Notes under the pieces: model-generated
Told to the model about the DNA's origin: nothing
The model's database searches: none
The model's input: the letters and a program-made list of their open reading frames with translations, nothing else
In this document: positions 1 to 5,579 of the stretch, in pieces
Layout of the letters: every line of letters starts with the position of its first letter
Position numbering within the stretch: the stretch's first letter is position 1
Translations under genes and position numbers: made by a program
NCBI GenBank assembly: GCA_030620215.1
Contig: JAUXFE010000050.1
Coordinates: 1 to 5,579, forward strand
Origin: Candidatus Peregrinibacteria bacterium
GTDB taxonomy: Bacteria > Patescibacteria > Gracilibacteria > UM-FILTER-43-11
DNA length: 5,579 nucleotides
Direction of reading: 5' to 3'

Positions 1-531
1 GTCAGTTCATTGCTCAGTATGAGTCCTGATGAAATTTACAGACGTATGGATGAACTTCAGGCTTATAAAGACCTGTTGGTACAAATGAGAGAAAATAATC
101 TCGCTCTCCTTTCCGACAATATGGCTGCATTAGATAATATTGAAAGTATGATTTTACAGGCAGAAGAAAAAGCAAAACCAGTACAACCAGATACTTATTC
201 GGTTGTACGTGGGGATTTTCTGTGGAGAATCGCTTCAATGAATGACATATATGGTGATCCATATGCATGGAGCAGAATTTATACCTCAAACAGAGATCAG
301 ATAAAAGATCCTGATTTGATCTATCCTGCGCAGATTTTCCAAATTCCAAGAGATGTTGGTCCTAATGAGCATCTTGTTATAAAAGGTGAATTCCTTTCCA
401 AGATTTCAGGATACTCGAATGTTTACGGTAGCCCTTTCAAATGGCAAAAGCTGTATGAGGCAAACAAAGAAGTTGTAACCGATCCTAATATAATTTATCC
501 TTATCAGGTATTGTCTATTCCACGCAACTAA
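1..531 (+). CDS. Tandem LysM-domain protein, 5'-truncated by the window edge
   Basis: This is the C-terminal 176 residues of a larger protein. The frame is open from base 1 (V-S-S-L-L-S-M...), and no ribosome binding site precedes the TTG at 10 or the ATG at 19, so the true start is probably upstream. Residues about 8-58 are charged and helical (DELQAYKDLLVQMRENN), probably a coiled coil. Two LysM modules follow, at about residues 64-117 and 123-176. Each has the pattern V..G-[DE]-F-L...I......YG.P..W...Y..N......DP..IYP.Q...IPR, and the protein ends right after the second. LysM domains bind N-acetylglucosamine-containing glycans such as peptidoglycan, so a periplasmic or cell-envelope role is likely; any signal peptide would be upstream. 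The long form with a YGDP..W insertion is common in envelope proteins of FCB-type bacteria. The specific function is unknown. A terminator-like hairpin lies 39 bases after the stop. Confidence 0.88.
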   Translation, partial: VSSLLSMSPDEIYRRMDELQAYKDLLVQMRENNLALLSDNMAALDNIESMILQAEEKAKPVQPDTYSVVRGDFLWRIASMNDIYGDPYAWSRIYTSNRDQIKDPDLIYPAQIFQIPRDVGPNEHLVIKGEFLSKISGYSNVYGSPFKWQKLYEANKEVVTDPNIIYPYQVLSIPRN

Positions 532-570
532 TATTTTGTATGCAATAGATATAACATAATAGGTTTTAAT

Positions 571-608
571 AAAAGAGCTCTTAATCGTTCAGGTTAAGGG
601 CTTTTTTT
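571..608 (+). terminator. Rho-independent terminator (or phoH leader attenuator)
   Basis: A 14-bp stem pairs 571-584 (AAAAGAGCTCTTAA) with 594-607 (TTAAGGGCTTTTTT), with two G-U wobbles and no bulge, around a 9-base loop (585-593). The 3' arm runs into seven Ts at 602-608. This is the classic intrinsic terminator form, placed 39 bases after the LysM gene. The A-run on the 5' side could let it also work in the reverse direction. It ends only 28 bases before the phoH start. Confidence 0.85.
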
Positions 609-623
609 ATTCAATATTATAAA

Positions 624-639
624 ACGGAGAAATTTTTTG
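624..639 (+). promoter_or_regulatory. Ribosome binding site fixing the TTG start of phoH
   Basis: ACGGAGA at 624-630 is a good Shine-Dalgarno match and sits 6 bases before TTG at 637-639. Upstream in this frame there is a stop at 595-597 and no ATG, and the first internal ATG is codon 38, inside the conserved N-terminal domain. TTG at 637 is therefore the best start. Confidence 0.75.
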
Positions 640-1614
640 TCAGAGGACTTTGAAAGAGAATTTCTTATTAAGGATACAGATCCACTTATTTTTTTTGGAG
701 TCAACGATCGGAACCTCAAGATAATAGAAAAGCATTTTTCCGTCTTTATGTTTGGACGTGGAGATAAGATCACAGTTAGTGGTACGGCAAAAGAAGTCGA
801 TCAGGTTATTGAGCTCCTCAGCGAGTTAATTTTTATTATAAATAAAAATAAACGATTAACCAGAACGGATCTTCTTACAGCAATACAAATCATTAAGGGA
901 GAATCGCAGGAAGAAAAGGATGTTCCAAAAGCAAAGGACGAATTAAATTCTGTCGTATTATTCACAGATGCAGGGTATGTAAAACCCAGTACACCCGGCC
1001 AAATAGAATATATGCAATCCACAAAAGATAATGATATCGTCTTCTGCATCGGTCCGGCCGGGACTGGTAAGACATACCTGGCCGTTGCCCTTGCCATCGC
1101 CTGTCTGAATAAGAAAATCGTTAAAAAAATTATTCTTGCCAGACCAGCTGTGGAGGCTGGTGAAAGCTTGGGTTATCTACCCGGGGATTACAGGGAAAAG
1201 ATTGATCCATATCTTCGTCCTCTTTATGATGCCCTGACTGAAATGCTTCCGCGCGACCGCCTGCGTAAACTTATGGAACAAGAGGTGATAGAAGTTGTAC
1301 CTATGGCCTTTATGCGCGGACGCACCTTAAACGATGCTTTTGTTCTATTGGATGAAGCACAAAATTGCACATTCCTTCAAATGAAAATGTTTTTAACGCG
1401 GTTAGGATTTAATTCCAAATCAGTAATAAACGGAGATATCACTCAGATTGATTTACCGGATAAAATATTATCCGGTCTCGTCAGTGTCCAAAATATTCTA
1501 CAGGGTATTGAGGGGATTAAGTTTGTTTACCTGGGAGCAGAAGATGTAGTACGACACCGCCTGGTTAAGGAAATAATTAGTGCCTATGCCCAACGCAATG
1601 ATAACGATTCATAA
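637..1614 (+). CDS. phoH: PhoH-like ATPase (PhoH/YbeZ family)
   Basis: This is a 325-residue cytoplasmic P-loop ATPase of the PhoH/YbeZ family, a usual full length. The N-terminal region (about 1-85) resembles the small KH-like domain of the family (ITVSGTAKEVDQVIELL at 45-61). The PhoH core follows, opening with VKPSTPGQIEYMQS (115-128). Walker A is GPAGTGKT (139-146), then ARPAVEAGESLGYLPGD (168-184), then Walker B VLLDEAQN (236-243). INGDITQIDLP (264-274) and the C-terminal VRHRLVKEIISAYA (305-318) are also family hallmarks. Members are linked to RNA metabolism and ribosome maturation, often with the endonuclease YbeY; the exact activity is less certain. The usual neighbour ybeY does not follow: the next gene is a thiolase after 89 bases. 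It starts with TTG behind a good ribosome binding site. No residue known to be essential is missing. Confidence 0.95.
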   Translation: MSEDFEREFLIKDTDPLIFFGVNDRNLKIIEKHFSVFMFGRGDKITVSGTAKEVDQVIELLSELIFIINKNKRLTRTDLLTAIQIIKGESQEEKDVPKAKDELNSVVLFTDAGYVKPSTPGQIEYMQSTKDNDIVFCIGPAGTGKTYLAVALAIACLNKKIVKKIILARPAVEAGESLGYLPGDYREKIDPYLRPLYDALTEMLPRDRLRKLMEQEVIEVVPMAFMRGRTLNDAFVLLDEAQNCTFLQMKMFLTRLGFNSKSVINGDITQIDLPDKILSGLVSVQNILQGIEGIKFVYLGAEDVVRHRLVKEIISAYAQRNDNDS

Positions 1615-1642
1615 TTAACATATTCTACACTTAGTTCACTGC

Positions 1643-1671
1643 TTGAATTAAAAATGAAAAATATTTACATT
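1643..1671 (+). promoter_or_regulatory. Candidate sigma70-type promoter before the thiolase operon
   Basis: TTGAAT at 1643-1648 (4 of 6 to TTGACA) and TACATT at 1666-1671 (4 of 6 to TATAAT) are 17 bases apart. They lie in the only sizeable gap (89 bases) between phoH and the thiolase, and would give a leader of roughly 25 bases. The region is very AT-rich, so such matches can arise by chance. A weak hairpin (TTAGTTCA at 1631-1638 with TGAATTAA at 1644-1651, one G-U pair) overlaps the -35 box. Confidence 0.3.
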
Positions 1672-1703
1672 AACCAGATTATTCTTATAACAAGGGAAAT
1701 CTC

Positions 1704-2888
1704 ATGAAATCTCTCAGAGAGGTTGTTATTGTTAGTGCTTCCAGAACACCAATTGGCTCCTTTATGGGTAGTTTAAGCTCACTTCCTGCTACGAAATTGG
1801 GAAGTATTGTCATCGATGAGGCTCTCAACCGTGCTGGAATTGAAAAATCAGTTGTAGATGAAGTGATAATGGGAAATGTATTAGTTGCAGGCGAAGGACA
1901 GGCCCCGGCCAGACAGGCCGCACTGGGTGCTAATTTACCTGAATCGACAGAGTGTTTAACGATAAACAAAGTGTGCGGTTCGGGACTGAAAGCAGTAATG
2001 CTGGCCTCCCAATCAATCATGGTTGGTGATGCGGATGTTGTTGTTGCCGGCGGTATGGAAAGTATGAGTAATGTGCCATACTATCTTTTTAAGGCCAGGA
2101 ATGGTTTTCGTATGGGCCATCAGAAGTTAGTAGATGGTATGATATTTGACGGACTGTGGGATGTGTACAACGATTTTCACATGGGGAATGCAGCAGAATT
2201 ATGTGCCCGTGAATGCAATATTTCCAGACATGATCAGGATGAGTTCAGTATTATGAGCTATCAACGAGCGTTGGATGCTCAAAAAGAAGAGAAATTTAAA
2301 GATGAAATAGTAGCGGTGTCCATTCCGCAACGAAAAGGGGATCCTCTTATAATTGATACAGATGAGGAACCGACAAAAGTTAGCTTTGATAAGATTTCCA
2401 CTTTAAAGCCTGTATTCGATAAGGAAGGTACTGTTACGGCAGCTAATGCTTCTTCGATCAATGATGGTGCAGCTGCGGTTGTTCTTATCGCTGTAGAGAA
2501 AGCAAAAGAATTGGGCCTCAAGCCAATGGCAAAAATCGGAGCACAAGCTTCAACTGCTAAAAAACCGGAATGGTTTACCACAGCACCGGCTGATGCTATA
2601 CAGAAATGCCTGAAAAAAGCTGATCTGAATACCTCAGATATAGATCTTTACGAAATAAACGAAGCGTTTGCGGTGGTTTCTTTAGCTGTAAATGAAATTT
2701 TAGATCTCAATGTAAACAATGTGAATGTAAACGGAGGAGCTGTTGCCCTAGGTCATCCAATTGGGGCAAGCGGTACAAGAATATTGGTAACATTATTGTA
2801 TGAAATGAAAAAAAGAGCCGCGAATCGTGGATTAGCCGGCCTCTGTATAGGTGGGGGAGAAGCATCTGCATTGATAGTTGAAATGTGA
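1704..2888 (+). CDS. atoB: Acetyl-CoA C-acetyltransferase (thiolase II type)
   Basis: This 394-residue protein has the full length of the thiolase family. It most likely condenses two acetyl-CoA to acetoacetyl-CoA, or cleaves acetoacetyl-CoA in the reverse direction, in the cytoplasm. All catalytic elements are present: the nucleophile Cys91 in NKVCGSG, the NEAF motif (319-322), His351 in GHPIGASG, and the second cysteine Cys381 in CIGGGEA. The N-terminal VIVSASRTPIGSF (8-20) and GGMESMS (116-122) are also typical. AAGGGA at 1692-1697 lies 6 bases before the ATG. The next gene, 15 bases on, is the dehydrogenase for the following reaction, so the two act as a pair in butyrate/hydroxybutyrate metabolism or beta-oxidation. 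The sequence does not settle a short-chain biosynthetic enzyme (AtoB/ThlA/PhaA) against a broader 3-ketoacyl-CoA thiolase. Length and the neighbour favour the former, so the symbol is a family-level choice. Confidence 0.93.
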   Translation: MKSLREVVIVSASRTPIGSFMGSLSSLPATKLGSIVIDEALNRAGIEKSVVDEVIMGNVLVAGEGQAPARQAALGANLPESTECLTINKVCGSGLKAVMLASQSIMVGDADVVVAGGMESMSNVPYYLFKARNGFRMGHQKLVDGMIFDGLWDVYNDFHMGNAAELCARECNISRHDQDEFSIMSYQRALDAQKEEKFKDEIVAVSIPQRKGDPLIIDTDEEPTKVSFDKISTLKPVFDKEGTVTAANASSINDGAAAVVLIAVEKAKELGLKPMAKIGAQASTAKKPEWFTTAPADAIQKCLKKADLNTSDIDLYEINEAFAVVSLAVNEILDLNVNNVNVNGGAVALGHPIGASGTRILVTLLYEMKKRAANRGLAGLCIGGGEASALIVEM

Positions 2889-2903
2889 AATAAGGAAGAT
2901 ATC

Positions 2904-3752
2904 ATGGATGAAAATAAGATTTCGATTATTGGAAGTGGAACTATGGGTAATGGGATTGCCCATGTATTTGCCGTTCGTGGCTATAATATAACTCTTATCG
3001 ATGTAAGTGACGAAATTCTCGAAAATGCCCTTGGCAACATCAAAAAGAATATGGAGCGTCAGGTTAAAAAGGAAATAATCTCTCAGTCAGATATGGAAAA
3101 AGCTTTTTCAGAAATTAAGATCTCTACAGAGCTGGAAAAAGCCGCTGACAGTTTTCTGGTGATAGAAGCAGTCACGGAGGTTAGTGTTCTAAAGAAAGAA
3201 TTATTTCAGAAATTAGATAATATTTGTGACATGGATACAATTTTAGCAACCAATACATCTTCTATCTCTATTACTGAATTAGCTGCGGTAACACAAAGAA
3301 TGAGTCAGGTTGTCGGCATGCATTTTATGAATCCGGTTCCGGTTATGAAACTTATTGAAGTTATCAGAGGATTATCAACTTCTGATGAAACTTACCAAAA
3401 AATTCACGATGTTTCACTAAAACTCGGAAAAACACCTGTTGAAGTTAATGATTATCCTGGCTTTATTTCTAACAGGATATTGATGCCCATGATAAATGAG
3501 GCAATTTATTGTCTGATGGAAGGTGTGGCAAACCGGGAAGCGATTGATACAGTCATGAAACTTGGTATGGCCCATCCTATGGGGCCTTTAACATTGGCTG
3601 ATTTTATTGGACTGGATGTTTGTTTATCAATAATGAATGTACTATATGATGGTCTGGGAGATTCGAAGTATAGACCGTGTCCTTTATTAAAAAAGCTGGT
3701 CGCAGCAGGTCATCTCGGCAGAAAATCCGGAAAAGGATTCTACGAATATTGA
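2904..3752 (+). CDS. hbd: 3-hydroxybutyryl-CoA dehydrogenase (3-hydroxyacyl-CoA dehydrogenase family)
   Basis: This 282-residue protein is the length of stand-alone Hbd/PaaH enzymes, not of the large FadB-type fusions. It would reduce acetoacetyl-CoA to (S)-3-hydroxybutyryl-CoA with NAD(P)H, or do the reverse. The N-terminal Rossmann fold shows GSGTMG (10-15) and an acidic residue Asp33 at the end of beta-2 (LIDVS), which favours NAD(H). The active-site set matches the family: Ser119 in NTSSISIT, His140 in [15 protein letters not shown], Glu152 of the His-Glu pair, and Asn190 in PGFISNRI. The C-terminal dimerisation domain has [15 protein letters not shown] (224-238) and the usual ending [16 protein letters not shown] at 2892-2896 sits 7 bases before the ATG. 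It is 15 bases after the thiolase and 4 bases before nusB. No enoyl-CoA hydratase or acyl-CoA dehydrogenase is in the window, so the rest of the pathway must be elsewhere. Confidence 0.95.
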   Translation: MDENKISIIGSGTMGNGIAHVFAVRGYNITLIDVSDEILENALGNIKKNMERQVKKEIISQSDMEKAFSEIKISTELEKAADSFLVIEAVTEVSVLKKELFQKLDNICDMDTILATNTSSISITELAAVTQRMSQVVGMHFMNPVPVMKLIEVIRGLSTSDETYQKIHDVSLKLGKTPVEVNDYPGFISNRILMPMINEAIYCLMEGVANREAIDTVMKLGMAHPMGPLTLADFIGLDVCLSIMNVLYDGLGDSKYRPCPLLKKLVAAGHLGRKSGKGFYEY

Positions 3753-3756
3753 TCAT

Positions 3757-4212
3757 ATGGGTAAACGAAAAATTAAAAGAACTGAAGAACGAGAATTTGC
3801 CTTTCAGATGCTGTATGCTTGTGAGTTTAATCAAGATCCTTTTAATATCCAAATCGAGCGTTTGGATATGGCATCTCAGGAAAAGGCTACGCCATATGTA
3901 AGGAGTATAATATCGATTTGTGAAACTTTAAAGGAAGAGTTTGATAAGCTAATAAAGGAAAAACTCGAAAATTGGGATTTAAAAAGAGTCGCTATCATTG
4001 ACAAGGTTATCCTGAGAATGGCGATAGCAGAAATTTTTCACTTTGAGGATATTCCGCCTGAAGTATCCATTAATGAAGCAATAGAATTGGCAAAAAAGTA
4101 TAGTACGGCAGGAAGTGGTAAATTTATTAACGGTCTTCTTGATGCGATTTACAAAAAATATAAACAAAAAAAGAGCTCGAAGATAAAAAAAGAGGGAATA
4201 TCTGCTGATTAA
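3757..4212 (+). CDS. nusB: Transcription antitermination factor NusB
   Basis: NusB is a small all-helical RNA-binding protein. With NusE (ribosomal protein S10) it binds boxA RNA and supports antitermination on rRNA operons. The 151 residues carry the family pattern: the N-terminal helix [21 protein letters not shown], then the conserved C-terminal half with [15 protein letters not shown] (78-92), [17 protein letters not shown] (99-115) and [13 protein letters not shown] (119-131). After that comes a lysine-rich tail ([15 protein letters not shown], 133-147), somewhat longer than in the 139-residue E. coli protein. The ATG is only 4 bases after the hbd stop and has no close Shine-Dalgarno (AAGGA at 3733-3737 is 19 bases away), so translation is probably coupled to hbd. 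Common partners such as ribH are absent here. The identification is firm. Confidence 0.95.
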   Translation: MGKRKIKRTEEREFAFQMLYACEFNQDPFNIQIERLDMASQEKATPYVRSIISICETLKEEFDKLIKEKLENWDLKRVAIIDKVILRMAIAEIFHFEDIPPEVSINEAIELAKKYSTAGSGKFINGLLDAIYKKYKQKKSSKIKKEGISAD

Positions 4213-4233
4213 AAAAAGTATTTAACCTCAGAC

Positions 4234-4239
4234 TATACT
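4234..4239 (+). promoter_or_regulatory. Possible -10 element before the phosphoesterase and secA
   Basis: TATACT matches 5 of 6 bases of TATAAT and lies in the 59-base gap after nusB. No acceptable -35 box is seen at 16-18 bases upstream, where the sequence is mostly A. It could be a weak internal promoter for the last two genes, or chance in AT-rich DNA. No terminator is visible in this gap, so readthrough from nusB is at least as likely. Confidence 0.15.
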
Positions 4240-4271
4240 AATATTACAGTTCGAATTCGGGAAAGTATGTT

Positions 4272-4988
4272 ATGCCTGTTGCAATTATATCAGATATTCA
4301 TGGTAATCTTGAAGCACTAAAAGAAGTACTGACTTATATTGATGCCCATGCGATCGAAACTGTCTACTGTTTGGGAGATATCGTCGGATATGGTCCAAAC
4401 CCTAATGAATGTGTAGAAATAATAGCGGAGAGATGTGCTCAGGTAGTAATTGGGAATCATGATCATGCCGCCATTGGATTGACAAGTACTGAGTATTTTA
4501 ATGACTTTGCAAAGATTTCTACACACTGGACGGCAAATAATCTGACCGAAGAAAATAAAGATTTTTTACATGGCCTGGATTTTACATTTGCTACGGACAA
4601 ATTTTTGGCTGTTCATTCTACTCCATCTGCTCCAACGATGTGGCATTACATCCTTTCAGAGGTGGATGCTCAGCATGAATTTAAATATTTTGATGAAAAA
4701 ATTTGTTTCATAGGTCATTCACATTTTCCAATTATTTTCAATAATCGGGCAGGATTTACCCGTGCGCCTGAGGTTAAACTGGAGGTTGATGATAAATATG
4801 TTGTAAATGTGGGAAGTGTGGGACAACCAAGAGATGGAAACCCAAGGACCTGTTTTTGCGTTTATAATGAGAAAGAAGATAGCGTTCAATTTGTTAGACT
4901 GACTTACGATGTTAATAAAACGCGAGAAAAAATTATTAAAGCAGGGTTGCCTGTATTTCTTGCTGATCGTTTAACGAAAGGATATTAA
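4272..4988 (+). CDS. Calcineurin-like metallophosphoesterase (Metallophos_2 type)
   Basis: This 238-residue cytoplasmic protein belongs to the binuclear-metal phosphoesterase superfamily, close to small YfcE/MJ0936-like phosphodiesterases and diadenosine-tetraphosphatase-related proteins. All metal and catalytic motifs are visible: Asp8 and His10 (SDIHGN), Asp36 ([10 protein letters not shown]), Asn62 and His63 (GNHDH), His115 (AVHSTP), and His149 and His151 (GHSH). [12 protein letters not shown] (181-192) is a typical late motif. An active hydrolase is therefore likely, but its substrate cannot be told from sequence; candidates are phosphodiesters, nucleotides and phosphoproteins. There is no signal peptide or membrane segment. 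The start follows a weak GGGAAAG (4259-4265) by 6 bases. An ATG at 4267 is out of frame. The gene lies 59 bases after nusB and 14 bases before secA, so co-expression with secA is likely. Confidence 0.92.
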   Translation: MPVAIISDIHGNLEALKEVLTYIDAHAIETVYCLGDIVGYGPNPNECVEIIAERCAQVVIGNHDHAAIGLTSTEYFNDFAKISTHWTANNLTEENKDFLHGLDFTFATDKFLAVHSTPSAPTMWHYILSEVDAQHEFKYFDEKICFIGHSHFPIIFNNRAGFTRAPEVKLEVDDKYVVNVGSVGQPRDGNPRTCFCVYNEKEDSVQFVRLTYDVNKTREKIIKAGLPVFLADRLTKGY

Positions 4989-5002
4989 CCGAGGTTTATT
5001 TA

Positions 5003-5579
5003 ATGTTAGCATCAATAATTACAAAAATATTTGGTAGTAAACCCGCTCGGGATTTGAAAAAAATAGAACCCATGGTGGGAATAATAAATAAATTTTTTGA
5101 AGAATATCAATCGCTCTCAGAAGAAGATTTAAAAGCAAAAACTGATGAATTTAAGCAAAGGCTCCAGGATGGAGAGACTACTGACGATATTTTACCTGAG
5201 GCTTTTGCTGTTGTCAAGGAGGCTTGTCGAAGGCATATAGGGAAAAGCTGGAACGTTGTTGGTCATCCTCTTGAATGGGATATGGTACCCTATGACGTGC
5301 AGTTAATTGGTGGAATTGTATTACACCAGTGTAAAATTGCTGAAATGGCTACCGGTGAAGGAAAAACGCTGGTCGCTGTACTGCCCACTTACTTAAATGC
5401 TTTGGAAGGTAAGGGCGTTCATATTGTTACCGTCAACGACTATCTCGCTCAGCGCGATACTGAATGGATGGGTGAAATATACAAATACCTGGGTCTAACG
5501 GTAGGAATTATTTTAAATGAGATGACACCAGATCAACGTCGTGAAGCCTATAACTGTGATATTACCTATGGAACAAATA
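5003..5579 (+). CDS. secA: Preprotein translocase ATPase SecA, N-terminal part (cut by window end)
   Basis: The frame runs open from ATG 5003 to the window end and gives 192 residues of an expected 800-1100. SecA is the motor ATPase that drives unfolded preproteins through SecYEG. Visible are the N-terminal amphipathic helix ([13 protein letters not shown]), the segment [14 protein letters not shown] (64-77), YDVQLIGG (97-104), Walker A MATGEGKT (115-122), and [10 protein letters not shown] (143-152). CDITYGTN (185-192) stands at the cut and normally continues into a FGFDYLRDN-type motif. Between RRHIG and YDVQLIGG there is a stretch of about 12 extra residues compared with E. coli, with [14 protein letters not shown] as its core. 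A similar insertion is typical of SecA from Bacteroidetes/Chlorobi relatives. GAGG at 4991-4994 lies 8 bases before the ATG. The preceding phosphoesterase gene ends 14 bases upstream, suggesting co-transcription. No frameshift is seen. Confidence 0.97.
   Translation, partial: MLASIITKIFGSKPARDLKKIEPMVGIINKFFEEYQSLSEEDLKAKTDEFKQRLQDGETTDDILPEAFAVVKEACRRHIGKSWNVVGHPLEWDMVPYDVQLIGGIVLHQCKIAEMATGEGKTLVAVLPTYLNALEGKGVHIVTVNDYLAQRDTEWMGEIYKYLGLTVGIILNEMTPDQRREAYNCDITYGTN

Noticed and set aside
1..18. TTG at 10 as the true start of the LysM gene
   Set aside because: The frame stays open to base 1 with no ribosome binding site visible, and an envelope protein of this type should have an N-terminal signal sequence, which is missing. 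Truncation by the window is the simpler reading.
615..623. TATTATAAA as a phoH -10 box
   Set aside because: It would place the start site at about 627, on the Shine-Dalgarno itself, and no -35 box is found 16-18 bases upstream, where the terminator arm lies.
2279..2581. Open frame of 100 codons on the minus strand within the thiolase gene
   Set aside because: It lies wholly inside a strongly conserved gene on the other strand, has no recognisable protein features, and looks like a shadow frame. The other minus-strand open frames within real genes were dismissed for the same reason.
3677..3901. 74-codon plus-strand open frame across the hbd-nusB junction
   Set aside because: It overlaps the well-supported end of hbd and start of nusB in another frame, and its translation is arginine/lysine/isoleucine-rich with no family likeness.
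4249..4261. GTTCGAATTCGGG resembles a tRNA T-arm (GGTTCGAATCC-like)
   Set aside because: No acceptor, D or anticodon arm can be formed with the 60 bases upstream or the sequence downstream, and it lies directly before a coding start. It contains an 8-base palindrome (CGAATTCG) that explains the resemblance.
5330..5332. Cys110 in SecA (HQCKIAEM) where many relatives have Gly (HQGKIAEM)
   Set aside because: The position varies in the family; E. coli has Arg there (NERCIAEM). It lies outside the ATP-binding loop residues, so no defect is implied.

Overview
The window (AT-rich, all genes on the + strand, densely packed) reads as ordinary chromosomal DNA of a Gram-negative-type bacterium. I saw no tRNA, rRNA, insertion sequence, CRISPR array or phage gene. 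The best lineage clue is the SecA N-terminus. It carries a short insertion before the YDVQLIGG motif ([15 protein letters not shown], about residues 80-96) that I associate with the FCB superphylum (Bacteroidetes/Chlorobi and relatives such as Marinimicrobia, Calditrichota and KSB1-type lineages). The genes start with fairly normal purine-rich ribosome binding sites, which suggests a member outside Bacteroidetes proper. This placement is inference from memory of family sequences.

Layout: (1) positions 1-531 hold the 3' end of a gene for a protein with a helical/coiled-coil segment followed by two tandem LysM domains; its 5' end lies outside the window. (2) A strong stem-loop with a T-run at 571-608 closes that unit, or attenuates the next one. 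(3) 637-1614 is phoH (PhoH-like ATPase), with a TTG start. (4) An 89-base gap at 1615-1703 has a possible sigma70-like promoter. (5) 1704-4212 is a tight cluster of acetyl-CoA acetyltransferase, 3-hydroxyacyl-CoA dehydrogenase and nusB (gaps of 15 and 4 bases). (6) After a 59-base gap comes a calcineurin-like metallophosphoesterase (4272-4988), then, 14 bases on, the start of secA (5003 to the window end).

The thiolase and the dehydrogenase catalyse consecutive steps: condensation of two acetyl-CoA to acetoacetyl-CoA and its reduction to 3-hydroxybutyryl-CoA, or the reverse at the end of beta-oxidation. Housekeeping genes follow them: nusB for rRNA antitermination and secA for protein export. 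The spacing suggests one transcription unit, at least for the first three genes. No gap exceeds 300 bases. I found no convincing new biological system. The points worth a second look are the phoH leader hairpin, the altered sugar-contact positions in both LysM domains, the unassigned phosphoesterase, and the coupling of carbon metabolism to nusB and secA.
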